Source of the DNA: an uncultured Desulfobacterium sp.
GTDB taxonomy: Bacteria; Desulfobacterota; DSM-4660; Desulfatiglandales; Desulfatiglandaceae
Direction: 5' to 3'
Length of the DNA stretch: 52,137 nt
NCBI GenBank assembly: GCA_900258555.1
Contig: LT984856.1
Span: forward strand, 146,597-198,733
Shown here: positions 28,736 through 37,569 of the stretch, one piece after another
Layout of the letters: each line of letters starts with the position of its first letter
Numbering within the stretch: position 1 is the stretch's first letter
The notes under the pieces: generated by a model
Told to the model about the DNA's origin: nothing
The model's input: only the letters and a program-made list of their open reading frames with translations
Database searches by the model: none
Made by a program: the position numbers and the translations under genes

Positions 28736-29191
28736 ATGAAAGATATATCCAAGACCGAGGCCAAACATGCCACCCTTGAACTGGCAACGTTCTATGTCGG
28801 GGAAGCGCTTTGCGGGATGAATATTCTCAAGATTCAGGAAATCAACAAGCTTATGGAAATGACCAGGGTGCCCCAGGCCCCTGCTTATGTGATGGGTATC
28901 CTGAATTTGCGGGGGCAGATCGTGACAATTGTTGATCTTGCAAAAAAGCTGGGCCTTCCCTCGACCGAATTGACTGAAAAGAGTCGCAATATCATTGTCA
29001 ATTCAAAAGGTGAGCACATCGGCCTTATGACATCACGGATTAGTGATGTTGTTCAGGCAGGTTCTGATAAGATAGAGGCCCCACCTGCAAACATCGGAGG
29101 TGTACAGGGTAAATATTTTACCGGTGTATACAAGACAGAAAATAGTCTGGTAGGCATTCTTGATGTGGAATCAGTGTTGATGGATGAATAA
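28736..29191 (+). CDS. cheW: Chemotaxis coupling protein CheW
   Basis: A 151-residue single CheW domain that bridges receptors and the CheA kinase. Conserved features include the start LATFYVGEALCGMNILKIQE, the VPQAPAYVMGILNLRGQIV block with the NLRG turn that contacts receptor tips, and the later HIGLMTSRISDVV and the final ILDVESVL strand. Its length is normal. GGGAGG precedes the ATG. It sits between the second receptor and cheB, as expected for a complete core signalling complex. CheA also carries two CheW-like domains, so the stoichiometry of array coupling may differ from the E. coli pattern. Confidence 0.95.
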   Translation: MKDISKTEAKHATLELATFYVGEALCGMNILKIQEINKLMEMTRVPQAPAYVMGILNLRGQIVTIVDLAKKLGLPSTELTEKSRNIIVNSKGEHIGLMTSRISDVVQAGSDKIEAPPANIGGVQGKYFTGVYKTENSLVGILDVESVLMDE

Positions 29192-29215
29192 AACTGCTTA
29201 GGGAGAAGCTAATTC

Positions 29216-30334
29216 GTGCATTTGGAAAACCCCATGCCGGTAAAAAATAAACTTCGCGTTCTGGTGGTGGATGATACTGTAGTTTATCGAAAGATCGTCA
29301 GCGATATCCTTGCGGAATTGCCCGATGTGGAAGTTGTCGGAGTAGCCCACAACGGAAAGATTGCAATATCCAAGATCGAGTCTCTGAAGCCTGACCTTTT
29401 AACACTCGATATTGAGATGCCTGAGATGAACGGGCTGGAGGTCCTTAGCCGCCTGAGGGTTGATTCACCGGATATTGGTGCGATTATGCTCAGCACCCTT
29501 ACGCAAAAGGGTGGGGATATGACCATGCAGGCCCTGGAACTTGGTGCATTTGATTTTATCCCCAAGCCGCTGTCAGGTCAAATTGAGGAAAACAAGAAGA
29601 ATATAAAGGCCGCCATCGGCCCGATGATAAGGGCATTTATTAGACGTAAAGAGATTAAAGGCATACTAAGGCACACATCTCGTGCGGAAATGCGACAGCC
29701 ATCCGCCTCCAGCAGCGTTGTTGCCCGGATACATTCGGTGGATTCTAAAATGGCCGGCAAATCCGAGATCATTGCTATTGGTGTATCCACTGGTGGGCCT
29801 AGTGCACTGTCACAGGTGATGTCTAAGATTTCACCGGAACTGGGGGTTCCGATCCTAATTGTGCAGCACATGCCACCTGTTTTCACTCAGTCCTTTGCGA
29901 ACAGCCTCAATTCCAAAAGTTCCATTGAGGTCAAGGAGGCGGTGGATGGAGAACTTATTAGGCCTAATACCGCTTTTATCGCCCCGGGCGGTAAGCAAAT
30001 GAAGATTGGAGCAAGTGCAGACGGCCATAACAGGATCATCAGGATTACAGATGATCCGCCGGAAAACAGTTGTAAACCATCTGTAGATTATCTCTTCAAA
30101 TCCGTGGCACAGTATTATGTGGGGAGGGCTACGGGGGTAATCATGACAGGGATGGGTTCGGATGGGGCGAAGGGCCTTGAAATGATGAAGAAAAACGGGG
30201 CCACAATTATTGCACAGGACGAGGCGACATGCGTGGTATACGGTATGTCCAAGGAGCCCATTGAATCAGGACTGGCCGATATTATTTCTCCCCTTGATCG
30301 TATTGCATTGGAAATTTCCAGAACGGTCAAATAA
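29216..30334 (+). CDS. cheB: Chemotaxis response regulator / protein-glutamate methylesterase CheB
   Basis: A 372-residue enzyme that removes methyl groups from receptors and deamidates glutamines. The receiver domain includes LVVDDTVVYRKIV and the phospho-accepting Asp65 (LTLDIEMPEMNG). After a linker comes the catalytic domain with Ser191 (GVSTGGPSAL), His218 (VQHMPPVF) and Asp316 (TGMGSDGAKG), the full triad. Numbering uses the GTG start at 29216, which has GGGAG ten bases upstream; ATG 29234 is an alternative that shortens the protein by six residues. CheA would phosphorylate the receiver and relieve inhibition of the esterase, giving adaptation together with CheR two positions later. Confidence 0.95.
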   Translation: MHLENPMPVKNKLRVLVVDDTVVYRKIVSDILAELPDVEVVGVAHNGKIAISKIESLKPDLLTLDIEMPEMNGLEVLSRLRVDSPDIGAIMLSTLTQKGGDMTMQALELGAFDFIPKPLSGQIEENKKNIKAAIGPMIRAFIRRKEIKGILRHTSRAEMRQPSASSSVVARIHSVDSKMAGKSEIIAIGVSTGGPSALSQVMSKISPELGVPILIVQHMPPVFTQSFANSLNSKSSIEVKEAVDGELIRPNTAFIAPGGKQMKIGASADGHNRIIRITDDPPENSCKPSVDYLFKSVAQYYVGRATGVIMTGMGSDGAKGLEMMKKNGATIIAQDEATCVVYGMSKEPIESGLADIISPLDRIALEISRTVK

Positions 30335-30414
30335 TTTAATCAATTTCCTTGCTTCGGGAGAAATGCTTTTAAGCACAAACGCCGGACATGGAATTGGGAT
30401 GTAGAGGCAGCCAG

Positions 30415-30478
30415 GAGCCGGAATTCAGGATTCAGAATAAGTAACAAATAGTCAACTCTGAATTTTGACTTTCGGCTC
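30415..30478. repeat. Imperfect inverted repeat between cheB and cheR
   Basis: Arms of 21 bases (30415-30435 and 30458-30478) pair at 17 positions. The sequence type, built on GAATTCAGGATTCAG and CTGAATTTTGACTTTCGGC, resembles dispersed intergenic palindromes I recall from related genomes. It lies directly before cheR, whose ribosome-binding site is weak. It could act as an mRNA hairpin. Confidence 0.55.
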
Positions 30479-30494
30479 TTTCTTTATCCGACAT

Positions 30495-31337
30495 ATGATT
30501 AAGATTACTTCGGACGAAATTAATATCCTTTCAAAATACATCAAAGATGTGTCCGGAATCCATCTTGATTCGTCAAAGGCATATCTTATTGAGACAAGGC
30601 TCAAAAATATAATTGAGGAGACCGGTTCCACTTCATTTTCAGACCTTTACACAAAGGCAAAGTCAGATGTCTCAAAGGCGCTTGAACGAAAGATAGTTGA
30701 CGCCATCACCACTAATGAGACCTTGTTTTTTAGGGACTCCGGGCCGTTTGAACTCCTCCAGCACAAGATCTTGCCCGATCTAATTGACAAGAGATCCCCT
30801 AAGGACCTAAATGTCGCTCCCCTCCCTATTAGGATATGGAGTGCGGCCTGTTCGACCGGCCAGGAGGTCTACAGCATTTCAATTGTGCTCAAGGAACTCT
30901 TGTTCGACCTGTCAAAATACAATATCAAATTACTGGGCACCGACATATCCGATACAGCCATAGCCCAGGCAAGTTACGGCTCATACAACAAGTTCGAAAT
31001 CGAACGGGGCCTTACAAGAGACAAATTGCAAAAGTATTTTGTTGCCAACGGAGATTATTGGAAGATCAAAGATGAAATAAGGGCTCTTGCCAGTTTTAAA
31101 AAAATCAATCTTCTGATGCCCTTGAACGGGATTGGGAAGTTTGACATCATATTTTGTAGAAACGTTGCTATATATTTTACTGTTGAAGACAGAAAGACAC
31201 TTTTTTACAAGATAGCCGATGTACTTGAAAATGATGGATATCTGATAGTAGGCTCTACAGAGTCCCTTACCGGGGTGTGCCCCAGATTTGAGCCAAAAAG
31301 GCATTTAAGATCAATCTTCTATCAATTGAAGGAATAA
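30495..31337 (+). CDS. cheR: Chemotaxis protein methyltransferase CheR
   Basis: A 280-residue SAM-dependent methyltransferase that methylates receptor glutamates. The N-terminal helical domain (about 1-75) includes FSDLYTKAK. The catalytic domain has the family block TNETLFFRDSGPFELLQ, motif I IWSAACSTGQEVYSIS, LLGTDISDTAIAQA, the RNVAIYF segment after FDIIFC, and the end LIVGSTESLTGV. All are standard CheR signatures. The ATG at 30495 is chosen because the earlier in-frame start at 30465 lies inside the inverted repeat. No good ribosome-binding site precedes it, so it may be weakly translated. CheR opposes CheB; the pair indicates methylation-based adaptation. Confidence 0.94.
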   Translation: MIKITSDEINILSKYIKDVSGIHLDSSKAYLIETRLKNIIEETGSTSFSDLYTKAKSDVSKALERKIVDAITTNETLFFRDSGPFELLQHKILPDLIDKRSPKDLNVAPLPIRIWSAACSTGQEVYSISIVLKELLFDLSKYNIKLLGTDISDTAIAQASYGSYNKFEIERGLTRDKLQKYFVANGDYWKIKDEIRALASFKKINLLMPLNGIGKFDIIFCRNVAIYFTVEDRKTLFYKIADVLENDGYLIVGSTESLTGVCPRFEPKRHLRSIFYQLKE

Positions 31338-31355
31338 TAAAAAATGATTCACGTC

Positions 31356-31377
31356 GGGAGATTGACTCCCTTATCTT
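31356..31377 (+). terminator. Weak hairpin after cheR, possible attenuator
   Basis: GGGAG-ATTGA-CTCCC followed by TTATCTTT forms a short stem with a loose T-rich tail, 19 bases after the cheR stop. It could reduce read-through into the response regulator gene. Confidence 0.3.
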
Positions 31378-31407
31378 TAATAATCAATGCATTCCGGAGA
31401 GCTGAAC

Positions 31408-31971
31408 ATGAAAAATCTTAATATTTTAGTGGTTGATGATGACCCAGTGACACGGCTTATGCTTAGAAAGACACTTACAAAAAGCGGCTTTGATGTAGAT
31501 GTCGCTGAAGACGGAAACAGGGCCATTGAGCTTATGTCAATGCGTTTCTATGACGTAGTCCTGACCGACATGATGATGCCGGGCGGTGTGGATGGCATTG
31601 ATGTTTTGGCTGCGACAAAGGCAAAATATACCGATACAGAAGTTATACTGATAACAGGCTATGGTTCAATAGATACTGCGGTAACAGCCATGAAAAAAGG
31701 GGCTTCGGACTATCTTCAAAAACCGATTAATATTGACGAAGTCTTGCTCAGACTTGCAAGAATAAGAAAGATGAAGGCATTGGCAAAGAATGCCGGAGAC
31801 CTGCGGGAGGCCATGGACATTACAGAGAAGAACGCCGGAGAGACCATACAGCAATTGGAAATAACAGTTGCCGAATTGGAAAACAAGCTCGCGGATATCA
31901 AAGAGATTCTGTCCAAGAGATATGGAGACGCGGATGAACGTATAGATATGGCGCTCAGTATCCTGGGTTGA
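31408..31971 (+). CDS. Single-domain response regulator with C-terminal coiled coil
   Basis: A 187-residue protein from the ATG at 31408, which has GGAGAG upstream (an in-frame ATG at 31387 would add seven residues). The receiver domain covers about 1-120: ILVVDDDPVTRLML holds the acidic pocket, VVLTDMMMPGGVDG the phospho-accepting Asp, ILITGYGSIDTAV the switch Thr/Ser, and SDYLQKP the conserved Lys. The remaining 65 residues are a charged helix, probably a coiled coil (TIQQLEITVAELENKLADIK), with no DNA-binding or enzymatic domain. It follows cheR in the same direction and is a candidate phosphate acceptor or output for the hybrid CheA. A downstream partner binding the coiled coil is inferred. 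Confidence 0.88.
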   Translation: MKNLNILVVDDDPVTRLMLRKTLTKSGFDVDVAEDGNRAIELMSMRFYDVVLTDMMMPGGVDGIDVLAATKAKYTDTEVILITGYGSIDTAVTAMKKGASDYLQKPINIDEVLLRLARIRKMKALAKNAGDLREAMDITEKNAGETIQQLEITVAELENKLADIKEILSKRYGDADERIDMALSILG

Positions 31972-32085
31972 TTGACACACATTCTTTTCCCACCCGCCTG
32001 CGCGCGACAAAGTGCAACCACAGGGCCTTACCCCTACAATACCGATCCTATCACCCAATGCCCAAACCCATACGGAAAATTGTCC

Positions 32086-32115
32086 TTGACAAATTTTGTC
32101 ATATCCGAATAAATT
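32086..32115 (+). promoter_or_regulatory. Sigma-70 promoter of the acyl-CoA oxidation operon
   Basis: TTGACA (32086-32091) and TAAATT (32110-32115) are separated by 18 bases. The leader to the first gene would be about 160 bases. It is the best promoter match in the 313-base gap between the response regulator and the first acyl-CoA dehydrogenase gene; I see no gene in that gap. Confidence 0.55.
32087..32101. promoter_or_regulatory. Inverted-repeat operator candidate over the -35 box
   Basis: TGACAAA-T-TTTGTCA is a perfect 7-bp inverted repeat with a one-base centre, covering most of the -35 box and the start of the spacer. A dimeric repressor bound here would block RNA polymerase. The regulator is not encoded in the window. 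Confidence 0.5.
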
Positions 32116-32201
32116 TACAGGCTTTTTTTGGTTAATTAGGCCTTTTGACGGGCCATATTGGCATTTTATAATTACAAGTGGTGAAAGGAATTTTTAAATA
32201 A

Positions 32202-32227
32202 GTTGAATTAAATATTAGAAATTCAAC
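32202..32227. promoter_or_regulatory. Second palindrome in the leader of the acyl-CoA operon
   Basis: GTTGAATT and AATTCAAC form an 8-bp inverted repeat around a ten-base centre, roughly 80 bases downstream of the expected transcription start. It is unrelated in sequence to the -35 palindrome. An operator or a leader hairpin are both possible. Confidence 0.35.
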
Positions 32228-32284
32228 ATTGTGTCTGAGTGTCATTCCCACCCCGACACAGTTTGCCAGACAAGGTATAAGAAA

Positions 32285-33427
32285 ATGGATTTTACACTAA
32301 GTGAGGAACAAAGACAGCTTCAGGAAAGGGCTTACAGGTTTGCTGTTGAAAAGCTTGGCCCTCTTTCAAAAAAATACGATCAGGAGGAAAAATTTACCAG
32401 GGAAGTCGTTAGGATGGCTTGTGAGGCCGGTCTGGTAGGCTGTTTTATCCCAAAACAATATGGGGGGCCAGGCTACGGATCTCTAGAGGTCGCGCTGGCA
32501 ATGGAACAGGTTTGCAGGATTGACATGGGCCTTGGTATGGCCGCAATGGGGGCGGCCACCTTCGGCTCAGAAAACATTGTTTTTTTTGGGACCGAAGAAC
32601 AGAAGAGGAAATACCTGCCAAGGCTTGTTAAGGGAGAGCTCCTGTCTGCCGGGGCATATACAGAGCCTGATTCAGGAACTGATGTGGTCTCCGGGAGGAC
32701 CACTGCAATAAGACAAGGCGATGAATATGTCGTAAACGGGAGCAAGATTTTTATTACAAACGGCACAGTTTGTGACTATATGATCACCTTCTGCATCACC
32801 TCTCCCGAGGCGGAAAACAGATACCGACGGCACAGCCTGGTCCTGATAGAGGCAGATCGGAAAGGAATCACAAAGCAGAAAATCGCAGGGAAGATGGGGA
32901 TAAGGGCTACTGACACTGCCGAGATATCATTTAAAGACGTTCATGTGCCGCGTGAGAACCTGATCGGTCAGGAGGGCATGGGTTTTTATCATGTGATGCA
33001 CTTTTTTGATGTGACCAGGACCATGGTTGCTGCCCAGGGTGTCGGTGTTTCACAGGGCGCATTGGACAGGACCGTCAAATATGTGCAGGAGAAAAATTTC
33101 AAGGCTAAACCCCTTTCGACCTATCAGAGAGTCCAGTTTCTATTGGCGGAAATGGCGACCAAGATAGAGTTGATCAGAAACATCACCTATAAGGCCGCAT
33201 GGAAGGTAGATAGGGGCGAGATTGATCCGAAGCTGAATGCGATGGCAAAGTACATTTCGGGAGAAATGGCTGTATGGGTTTGCGACATGGCCGTACGGTT
33301 GCACGGGGAGTATGGTTATCAGGCTGACAGTGATATCCAGAGGTCTTACAGGGATGCAAAAATCCTGGAGATATACGAAGGGGCCAAGGAGGCGGAGAAA
33401 CTGACCATCGCAAGGAGGCTCTTCTGA
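32285..33427 (+). CDS. Acyl-CoA dehydrogenase (first of three)
   Basis: A 380-residue FAD enzyme that introduces a 2,3 double bond into an acyl-CoA and passes electrons to ETF. The start MDFTLSEEQRQLQERAYRFA at ATG 32285 is the normal family start; the open frame extends to 32231 but without support. FAD/substrate blocks are AYTEPDSGTDVVSGRTTA, VNGSKIFITNG, and KMGIRATDTAEISFKDVHVP. The C-terminal HGEYGYQADSDIQRSYRDAK precedes IYEGAKEAEK, where Glu365 is the expected catalytic base. The EGAKE sequence replaces the EGT-x-x-I/Q of common fatty-acid enzymes and recurs in the second dehydrogenase, hinting at a specialised substrate. First gene of the operon. Confidence 0.93.
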   Translation: MDFTLSEEQRQLQERAYRFAVEKLGPLSKKYDQEEKFTREVVRMACEAGLVGCFIPKQYGGPGYGSLEVALAMEQVCRIDMGLGMAAMGAATFGSENIVFFGTEEQKRKYLPRLVKGELLSAGAYTEPDSGTDVVSGRTTAIRQGDEYVVNGSKIFITNGTVCDYMITFCITSPEAENRYRRHSLVLIEADRKGITKQKIAGKMGIRATDTAEISFKDVHVPRENLIGQEGMGFYHVMHFFDVTRTMVAAQGVGVSQGALDRTVKYVQEKNFKAKPLSTYQRVQFLLAEMATKIELIRNITYKAAWKVDRGEIDPKLNAMAKYISGEMAVWVCDMAVRLHGEYGYQADSDIQRSYRDAKILEIYEGAKEAEKLTIARRLF

Positions 33428-33430
33428 AAA

Positions 33431-35545
33431 GTGGAAAAGTTTTTTTATCCGGAGAGCATTGCGGTCGCAGGCGTTTCGCCTGAACAGGGCAAGATCTCCA
33501 ACGCCATAGTCTCAAACCTGATTGGAATGGGATACAACAAAGAGATCTTCTGTATTGGAAAGACCAGGGGCAGGCTCTTCGACCTTCCGGTTTATGGGAC
33601 TTTAAAAGAGATAAACAAAAAGGTGGATCTTATCGTCATCATGGTCCCGGCCGGTCAGGCGCCTTCCATGTTGACCGAGGCGGGGGAGATTGGGATAAAC
33701 CGGGCAGTGATCATTACAGGCGGCTTTAATGAGTTGGGGGGAGAAGGGGACAGGCTTACCAGGGAATTAAAAGAGATCTCCAACAAATATTCCATAAGGT
33801 TAATCGGCCCCAATTGCCAGGGTATAATATGCCCGGAAAGCGGCGTGTGCGTCCCTTTTGCTCCTGTTACAAGGGATAAAGTCAAACGGGGTGATGTGGC
33901 ATTGATAGCGCAAAGCGGTTCGGTAGGCTGGATAGGCTCTGTCTTATTGTCACACGAAATTGGAGGGATAAGCAAGGTTGTAAGTATTGGAAACAAGATT
34001 GACGTAACAGAAGTGGAGCTTACCGAATATCTGATTAATGATCCTGAGACAAAGATTATCGCCCTTTATCTTGAAAGCTTTTCAGATGCCAGGAGGCTCT
34101 GCGAACTGGCAAAAGGCTCACCAAAGCCTGTAATAGTGTTTAAATCAAATGTCAGCAATAAAGGTTCAAGACTTGCCCTTTCACACACCGCCGCCCTTGC
34201 CTCGGACGACACGATCGTAGAGGGGGCCTTTGATCAGGCAGGGATCATCAGGGCCAGGGGCTTTAGAGAGATGATCGAGGCCTGCAAGGCAATGGCTCTT
34301 TCACAGATAAGGGGTCCCAATCTTGTTATAATGGCAGCCTCGGGGGGCATGGGTATTATCGGCGAAGACGCGGTTCAAAGCGAGGGGCTGCGTTTGGCTG
34401 CCCTTTCTCCCGAAATCTTAAGCGATATTGCCGCCAAAGGGGACTGGAAGATATTCACTATGACAAACCCTGTTGACATAGGAGGTTTTTTCAATAACCA
34501 GCAAATAATAGATATTGCGGATAACCTCCTGACCCTTGATGAGGTTGATGGAATTGCCCTTTCCGCCTTTACAGACGGACCATATTGTCACCCTTTTGAT
34601 ACATCAGGGTTTGTTGACCGGATCAAGGCCGTGTCAGAAAAAAGGGCCAAACCCGTGGCCCTTAGTTTTGTTACTGACCCCCTTCGCGTGGCCCAGGTAA
34701 GGAAACAAAAGGACTTTCCCATTTTTGACACTATTGAAGATTCAGTCCGCGCGCTTTCCCTACAACTGAGACATCACAACAGCCGGAAGAGGAAACGCTC
34801 ACCTGTTCATGACATCAAGGTTAATAGAGAAGAAGTAAAGGCGATGATAGGGGAGCTTGCAACAAATCCGGACAAGCCCACGGATGTCGGCGCCGTGAAG
34901 ATTTTGAAGGCATATGGAGTCAACTGTCAGGCACCTGTATTTGCCCCCGATAAAGAAGGGGCGTGTCGGTCCGCCGAGGCTCTCGGATATCCGATTGCCA
35001 TAAAGATCAGCTCCCCTGTTATATCTCACAAGACGGATGTTGGGGGTGTGATTACCAATATACAAAATGAGAAGGGGCTGGACCTGGCGTTTGACCAGGT
35101 CATGGCCAGTGTAAAGTTACGCAGGCCCGGGGCCGTCATCAATGGTGTTATCATTCAAAAAATGGTCCCGACCGGAACGGAGGTAATCATAGGCGGCAGA
35201 TACGACAGGGATTTTGGTCCTGTTATTATGTTCGGCATGGGCGGCATATTTGTTGAGGCCTTTAATGATGTGGTATTCAGGATGGCCCCCACATGCCTGG
35301 AAGAGGCCTATGAGATGATAAAAAAGAGCAAGGGATATGCCCTGTTAAAAGGGTTCAGAAATGAGAATGCCGTTGACATCCCGGCCCTTGCCGACGCCCT
35401 TGAGAGGATATCAATACTGATCAGTGATTTTCCGGAGATTTCCGAACTCGACCTCAATCCGGTGAATATATTTTCCGCAGGAGACGGACTGAGCGTAATA
35501 GATGCGAGGATGATGATCAACATGGAGAATAACAGATGGGTGTAG
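33431..35545 (+). CDS. ADP-forming acyl-CoA synthetase (acetate-CoA ligase type, alpha-beta fusion)
   Basis: A 704-residue NDP-forming acyl-CoA synthetase. The CoA-binding domain (about 1-130) starts FYPESIAVAGVSPEQGKIS. A succinyl-CoA-ligase-like domain contains LIGPNCQGIICP and AQSGSVGWIGSVLLSHEIGG; SRLALSHTAALASDD holds the His expected to be phosphorylated. The C-terminal ATP-grasp (beta) part starts at ILKAYGVNCQAPVFA, with YPIAIKISSPVISHKTDVGG and LDLNPVNIF. The enzyme couples acyl-CoA formation to ATP/ADP plus phosphate, so activation costs one phosphoanhydride bond and is reversible. The GTG start has AAGGAGG upstream. It lies three bases after the dehydrogenase and overlaps the next gene by ten. 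The substrate is not predictable; it is probably the organic acid this operon degrades. Confidence 0.9.
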   Translation: MEKFFYPESIAVAGVSPEQGKISNAIVSNLIGMGYNKEIFCIGKTRGRLFDLPVYGTLKEINKKVDLIVIMVPAGQAPSMLTEAGEIGINRAVIITGGFNELGGEGDRLTRELKEISNKYSIRLIGPNCQGIICPESGVCVPFAPVTRDKVKRGDVALIAQSGSVGWIGSVLLSHEIGGISKVVSIGNKIDVTEVELTEYLINDPETKIIALYLESFSDARRLCELAKGSPKPVIVFKSNVSNKGSRLALSHTAALASDDTIVEGAFDQAGIIRARGFREMIEACKAMALSQIRGPNLVIMAASGGMGIIGEDAVQSEGLRLAALSPEILSDIAAKGDWKIFTMTNPVDIGGFFNNQQIIDIADNLLTLDEVDGIALSAFTDGPYCHPFDTSGFVDRIKAVSEKRAKPVALSFVTDPLRVAQVRKQKDFPIFDTIEDSVRALSLQLRHHNSRKRKRSPVHDIKVNREEVKAMIGELATNPDKPTDVGAVKILKAYGVNCQAPVFAPDKEGACRSAEALGYPIAIKISSPVISHKTDVGGVITNIQNEKGLDLAFDQVMASVKLRRPGAVINGVIIQKMVPTGTEVIIGGRYDRDFGPVIMFGMGGIFVEAFNDVVFRMAPTCLEEAYEMIKKSKGYALLKGFRNENAVDIPALADALERISILISDFPEISELDLNPVNIFSAGDGLSVIDARMMINMENNRWV

Positions 35546-37557
35546 TTGATCCGGCAAGCGGAGTCTGGCTGGGCCTTCCCGGCGTTGTATATATGTGGAT
35601 AATCCTTGTATGCGGAATATCCCTTTTTGCCTATGTCATCTACAAAAGATATCTCTTGCTGAATGCATGCCAGGCAGACCCGCGCTTTTCATCAAGTGCC
35701 CAAAGGATCTCGGGGCTATTTACATTCGGGATCATCCAGAAACGTCAGCCAAGGTATTTTCTGGCCGGCGTAGGTCACATTTTTATCTTCTGGGGCTTTG
35801 TGGTGCTTGGTTTGAGATCTGTTGATCTCGTCACCCAGGGACTTGGCTTTCATTTTCTTAAACCCTTAATGGAGAGTTCCATAGGCAGTTTTTATAACAG
35901 TCTGAAAGATGTCTTTGAACTGCTGGTGCTGGCCGCCTGTGTTGTTGCGATATTCAGACGGGCGGTTTTAAAGCCGAAGAGATATCAGGGAAGTCATAGC
36001 TTTGAGGCCTATCTGGTGTTGGTCCTCATTTGTCTTCTTATGATAACCGATATGTTTTTTGAGGCCAGCGCCCTCAGTCTCAAAACCACGCGCAATTCGT
36101 GGCTTCCTGCTGCTGCCCTGGCGGCCGAAATTTTGCCGCTTCAAAATGCAAAAGCGCTTGGGGCCATTTATCAGGCAAGCTACTGGCTCCATATAATAGC
36201 ATTTTTCTTTATGTTGAATCTGCTTCCGCTTTCCAAGCACTTTCATATTATCACGGCCCTTCCCAACATATTTTTCAGGAAACTGACCAAGGGTTCCATC
36301 AAACCCGCAAGATGGGGCGTGGATGATATCGAGGAGCTCAAGACGCTGGGTGTGGAGACCCTCACGGATTTTACCTGGAAGGATGTCCTGGATTTTTATA
36401 CATGCACGGAGTGCGGACGCTGCTCCGATAACTGCCCTGCAAATGCATCCGGCAGGCCGCTTTCACCCAAGATGATCACTATAAAACTCAGGGATCATGC
36501 CTATATGACGCACCCTGTCTTTGGAGGCCCAAAGCCTGATAACGAAGCTGCTCAACAAGAGATTTCAGGCGGTGTTATCAGCAGTGAAGAGATATGGTCG
36601 TGCACCACCTGCGGTGCGTGCGAGGAAGAATGCCCTGTGTTCATAGGCTACATTGATAAGATCATTGATATGAGACGAAACCTGATAGAAAACTCCAGGA
36701 ACCCCAAGACATTCAATCAGGTCCTGATGCATATTGAAAAGACCGGAAATCCTTTTGGAAAGCCCGCTTCAAAGCGCGCCGACTGGATCAAGGAGGCTGA
36801 GGATATCTCCGCCAGGGTATTAAAAAAGGGCGACAAGGCGGATGTCCTTTACTATGTGGACAGCTTCGGCTCTTATGATCCGAGGATTCAAAATATCTCG
36901 GCCTCCATTGTCAGGGGTTTAAACAAGGCGGGCATTGATTTCGGCATACTTGGACCGCGTGAAAAAGATTCAGGTCACCAGGTGCGCAGGCTGGGCGAGG
37001 AGGGGCTTTTCAGCTTTTTGGTGGAAGAGAACATGGAGACCCTTTCGAGCATCAGCTTTAACAGGATCATTACAACTGATCCCCACGCGATGAACACCAT
37101 CAGGAAGGATTATCCGGGCTCATTTGACATTATGCACTACAGCCAGTTCTTCCTGTCCCTCGTGGAGAGCGGAAAGCTGAACCCAGCAAAAACCCTGCTG
37201 AATGAAAACATCTACACATATCATGACCCGTGTTATCTGGGCAGGCACAATGAAATATATGATGAACCCAGGAGACTGATAAATTCCATTGCCGGAATCA
37301 ACTTTGTTGAGATGAAAAAATCAAGGGACAGAGGCTTTTGCTGCGGCGGAGGCGATGTCATCCTTTGGCATGAAATCAAGGAGGAGACCAGGATGGCCTC
37401 TCTCAGGATACAGATGGCCAAGGAGGCGGGCGCGAATGTTATTATTACCGCCTGTCCGTTCTGCCTTATACATTTTGAGGACGCGATAAAGACATCAGGT
37501 CTTGAAAAAGAGATGAGAGTAATTGATCTGATGGAGTTATTTATTTCGACACTGTAG
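35536..37557 (+). CDS. Membrane-bound FeS oxidoreductase linking ETF to the quinone pool (CCG-domain type)
   Basis: A 673-residue protein. The N-terminal half has about six membrane helices of the NarI/DsrM kind (VYMWIILVCGISLFAYVIYK; HIFIFWGFVVLG; DVFELLVLAACVVAIF; YWLHIIAFFFMLNLLPLSKH), with histidines suited to heme b. The soluble half has two 4Fe-4S motifs, CTECGRCSDNCP and CTTCGACEEECP, then two CCG domains, the first seen only weakly and the second with YHDPCYLGRHN and GFCCGGG. Proteins of this kind next to etfAB are proposed to pass electrons from ETF to menaquinone in anaerobes degrading fatty or aromatic acids. The start overlaps the synthetase gene by ten bases; etfB follows twelve bases after the stop. 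Confidence 0.9.
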   Translation: MGVVDPASGVWLGLPGVVYMWIILVCGISLFAYVIYKRYLLLNACQADPRFSSSAQRISGLFTFGIIQKRQPRYFLAGVGHIFIFWGFVVLGLRSVDLVTQGLGFHFLKPLMESSIGSFYNSLKDVFELLVLAACVVAIFRRAVLKPKRYQGSHSFEAYLVLVLICLLMITDMFFEASALSLKTTRNSWLPAAALAAEILPLQNAKALGAIYQASYWLHIIAFFFMLNLLPLSKHFHIITALPNIFFRKLTKGSIKPARWGVDDIEELKTLGVETLTDFTWKDVLDFYTCTECGRCSDNCPANASGRPLSPKMITIKLRDHAYMTHPVFGGPKPDNEAAQQEISGGVISSEEIWSCTTCGACEEECPVFIGYIDKIIDMRRNLIENSRNPKTFNQVLMHIEKTGNPFGKPASKRADWIKEAEDISARVLKKGDKADVLYYVDSFGSYDPRIQNISASIVRGLNKAGIDFGILGPREKDSGHQVRRLGEEGLFSFLVEENMETLSSISFNRIITTDPHAMNTIRKDYPGSFDIMHYSQFFLSLVESGKLNPAKTLLNENIYTYHDPCYLGRHNEIYDEPRRLINSIAGINFVEMKKSRDRGFCCGGGDVILWHEIKEETRMASLRIQMAKEAGANVIITACPFCLIHFEDAIKTSGLEKEMRVIDLMELFISTL

Positions 37558-37569
37558 GAGGTAATATCA

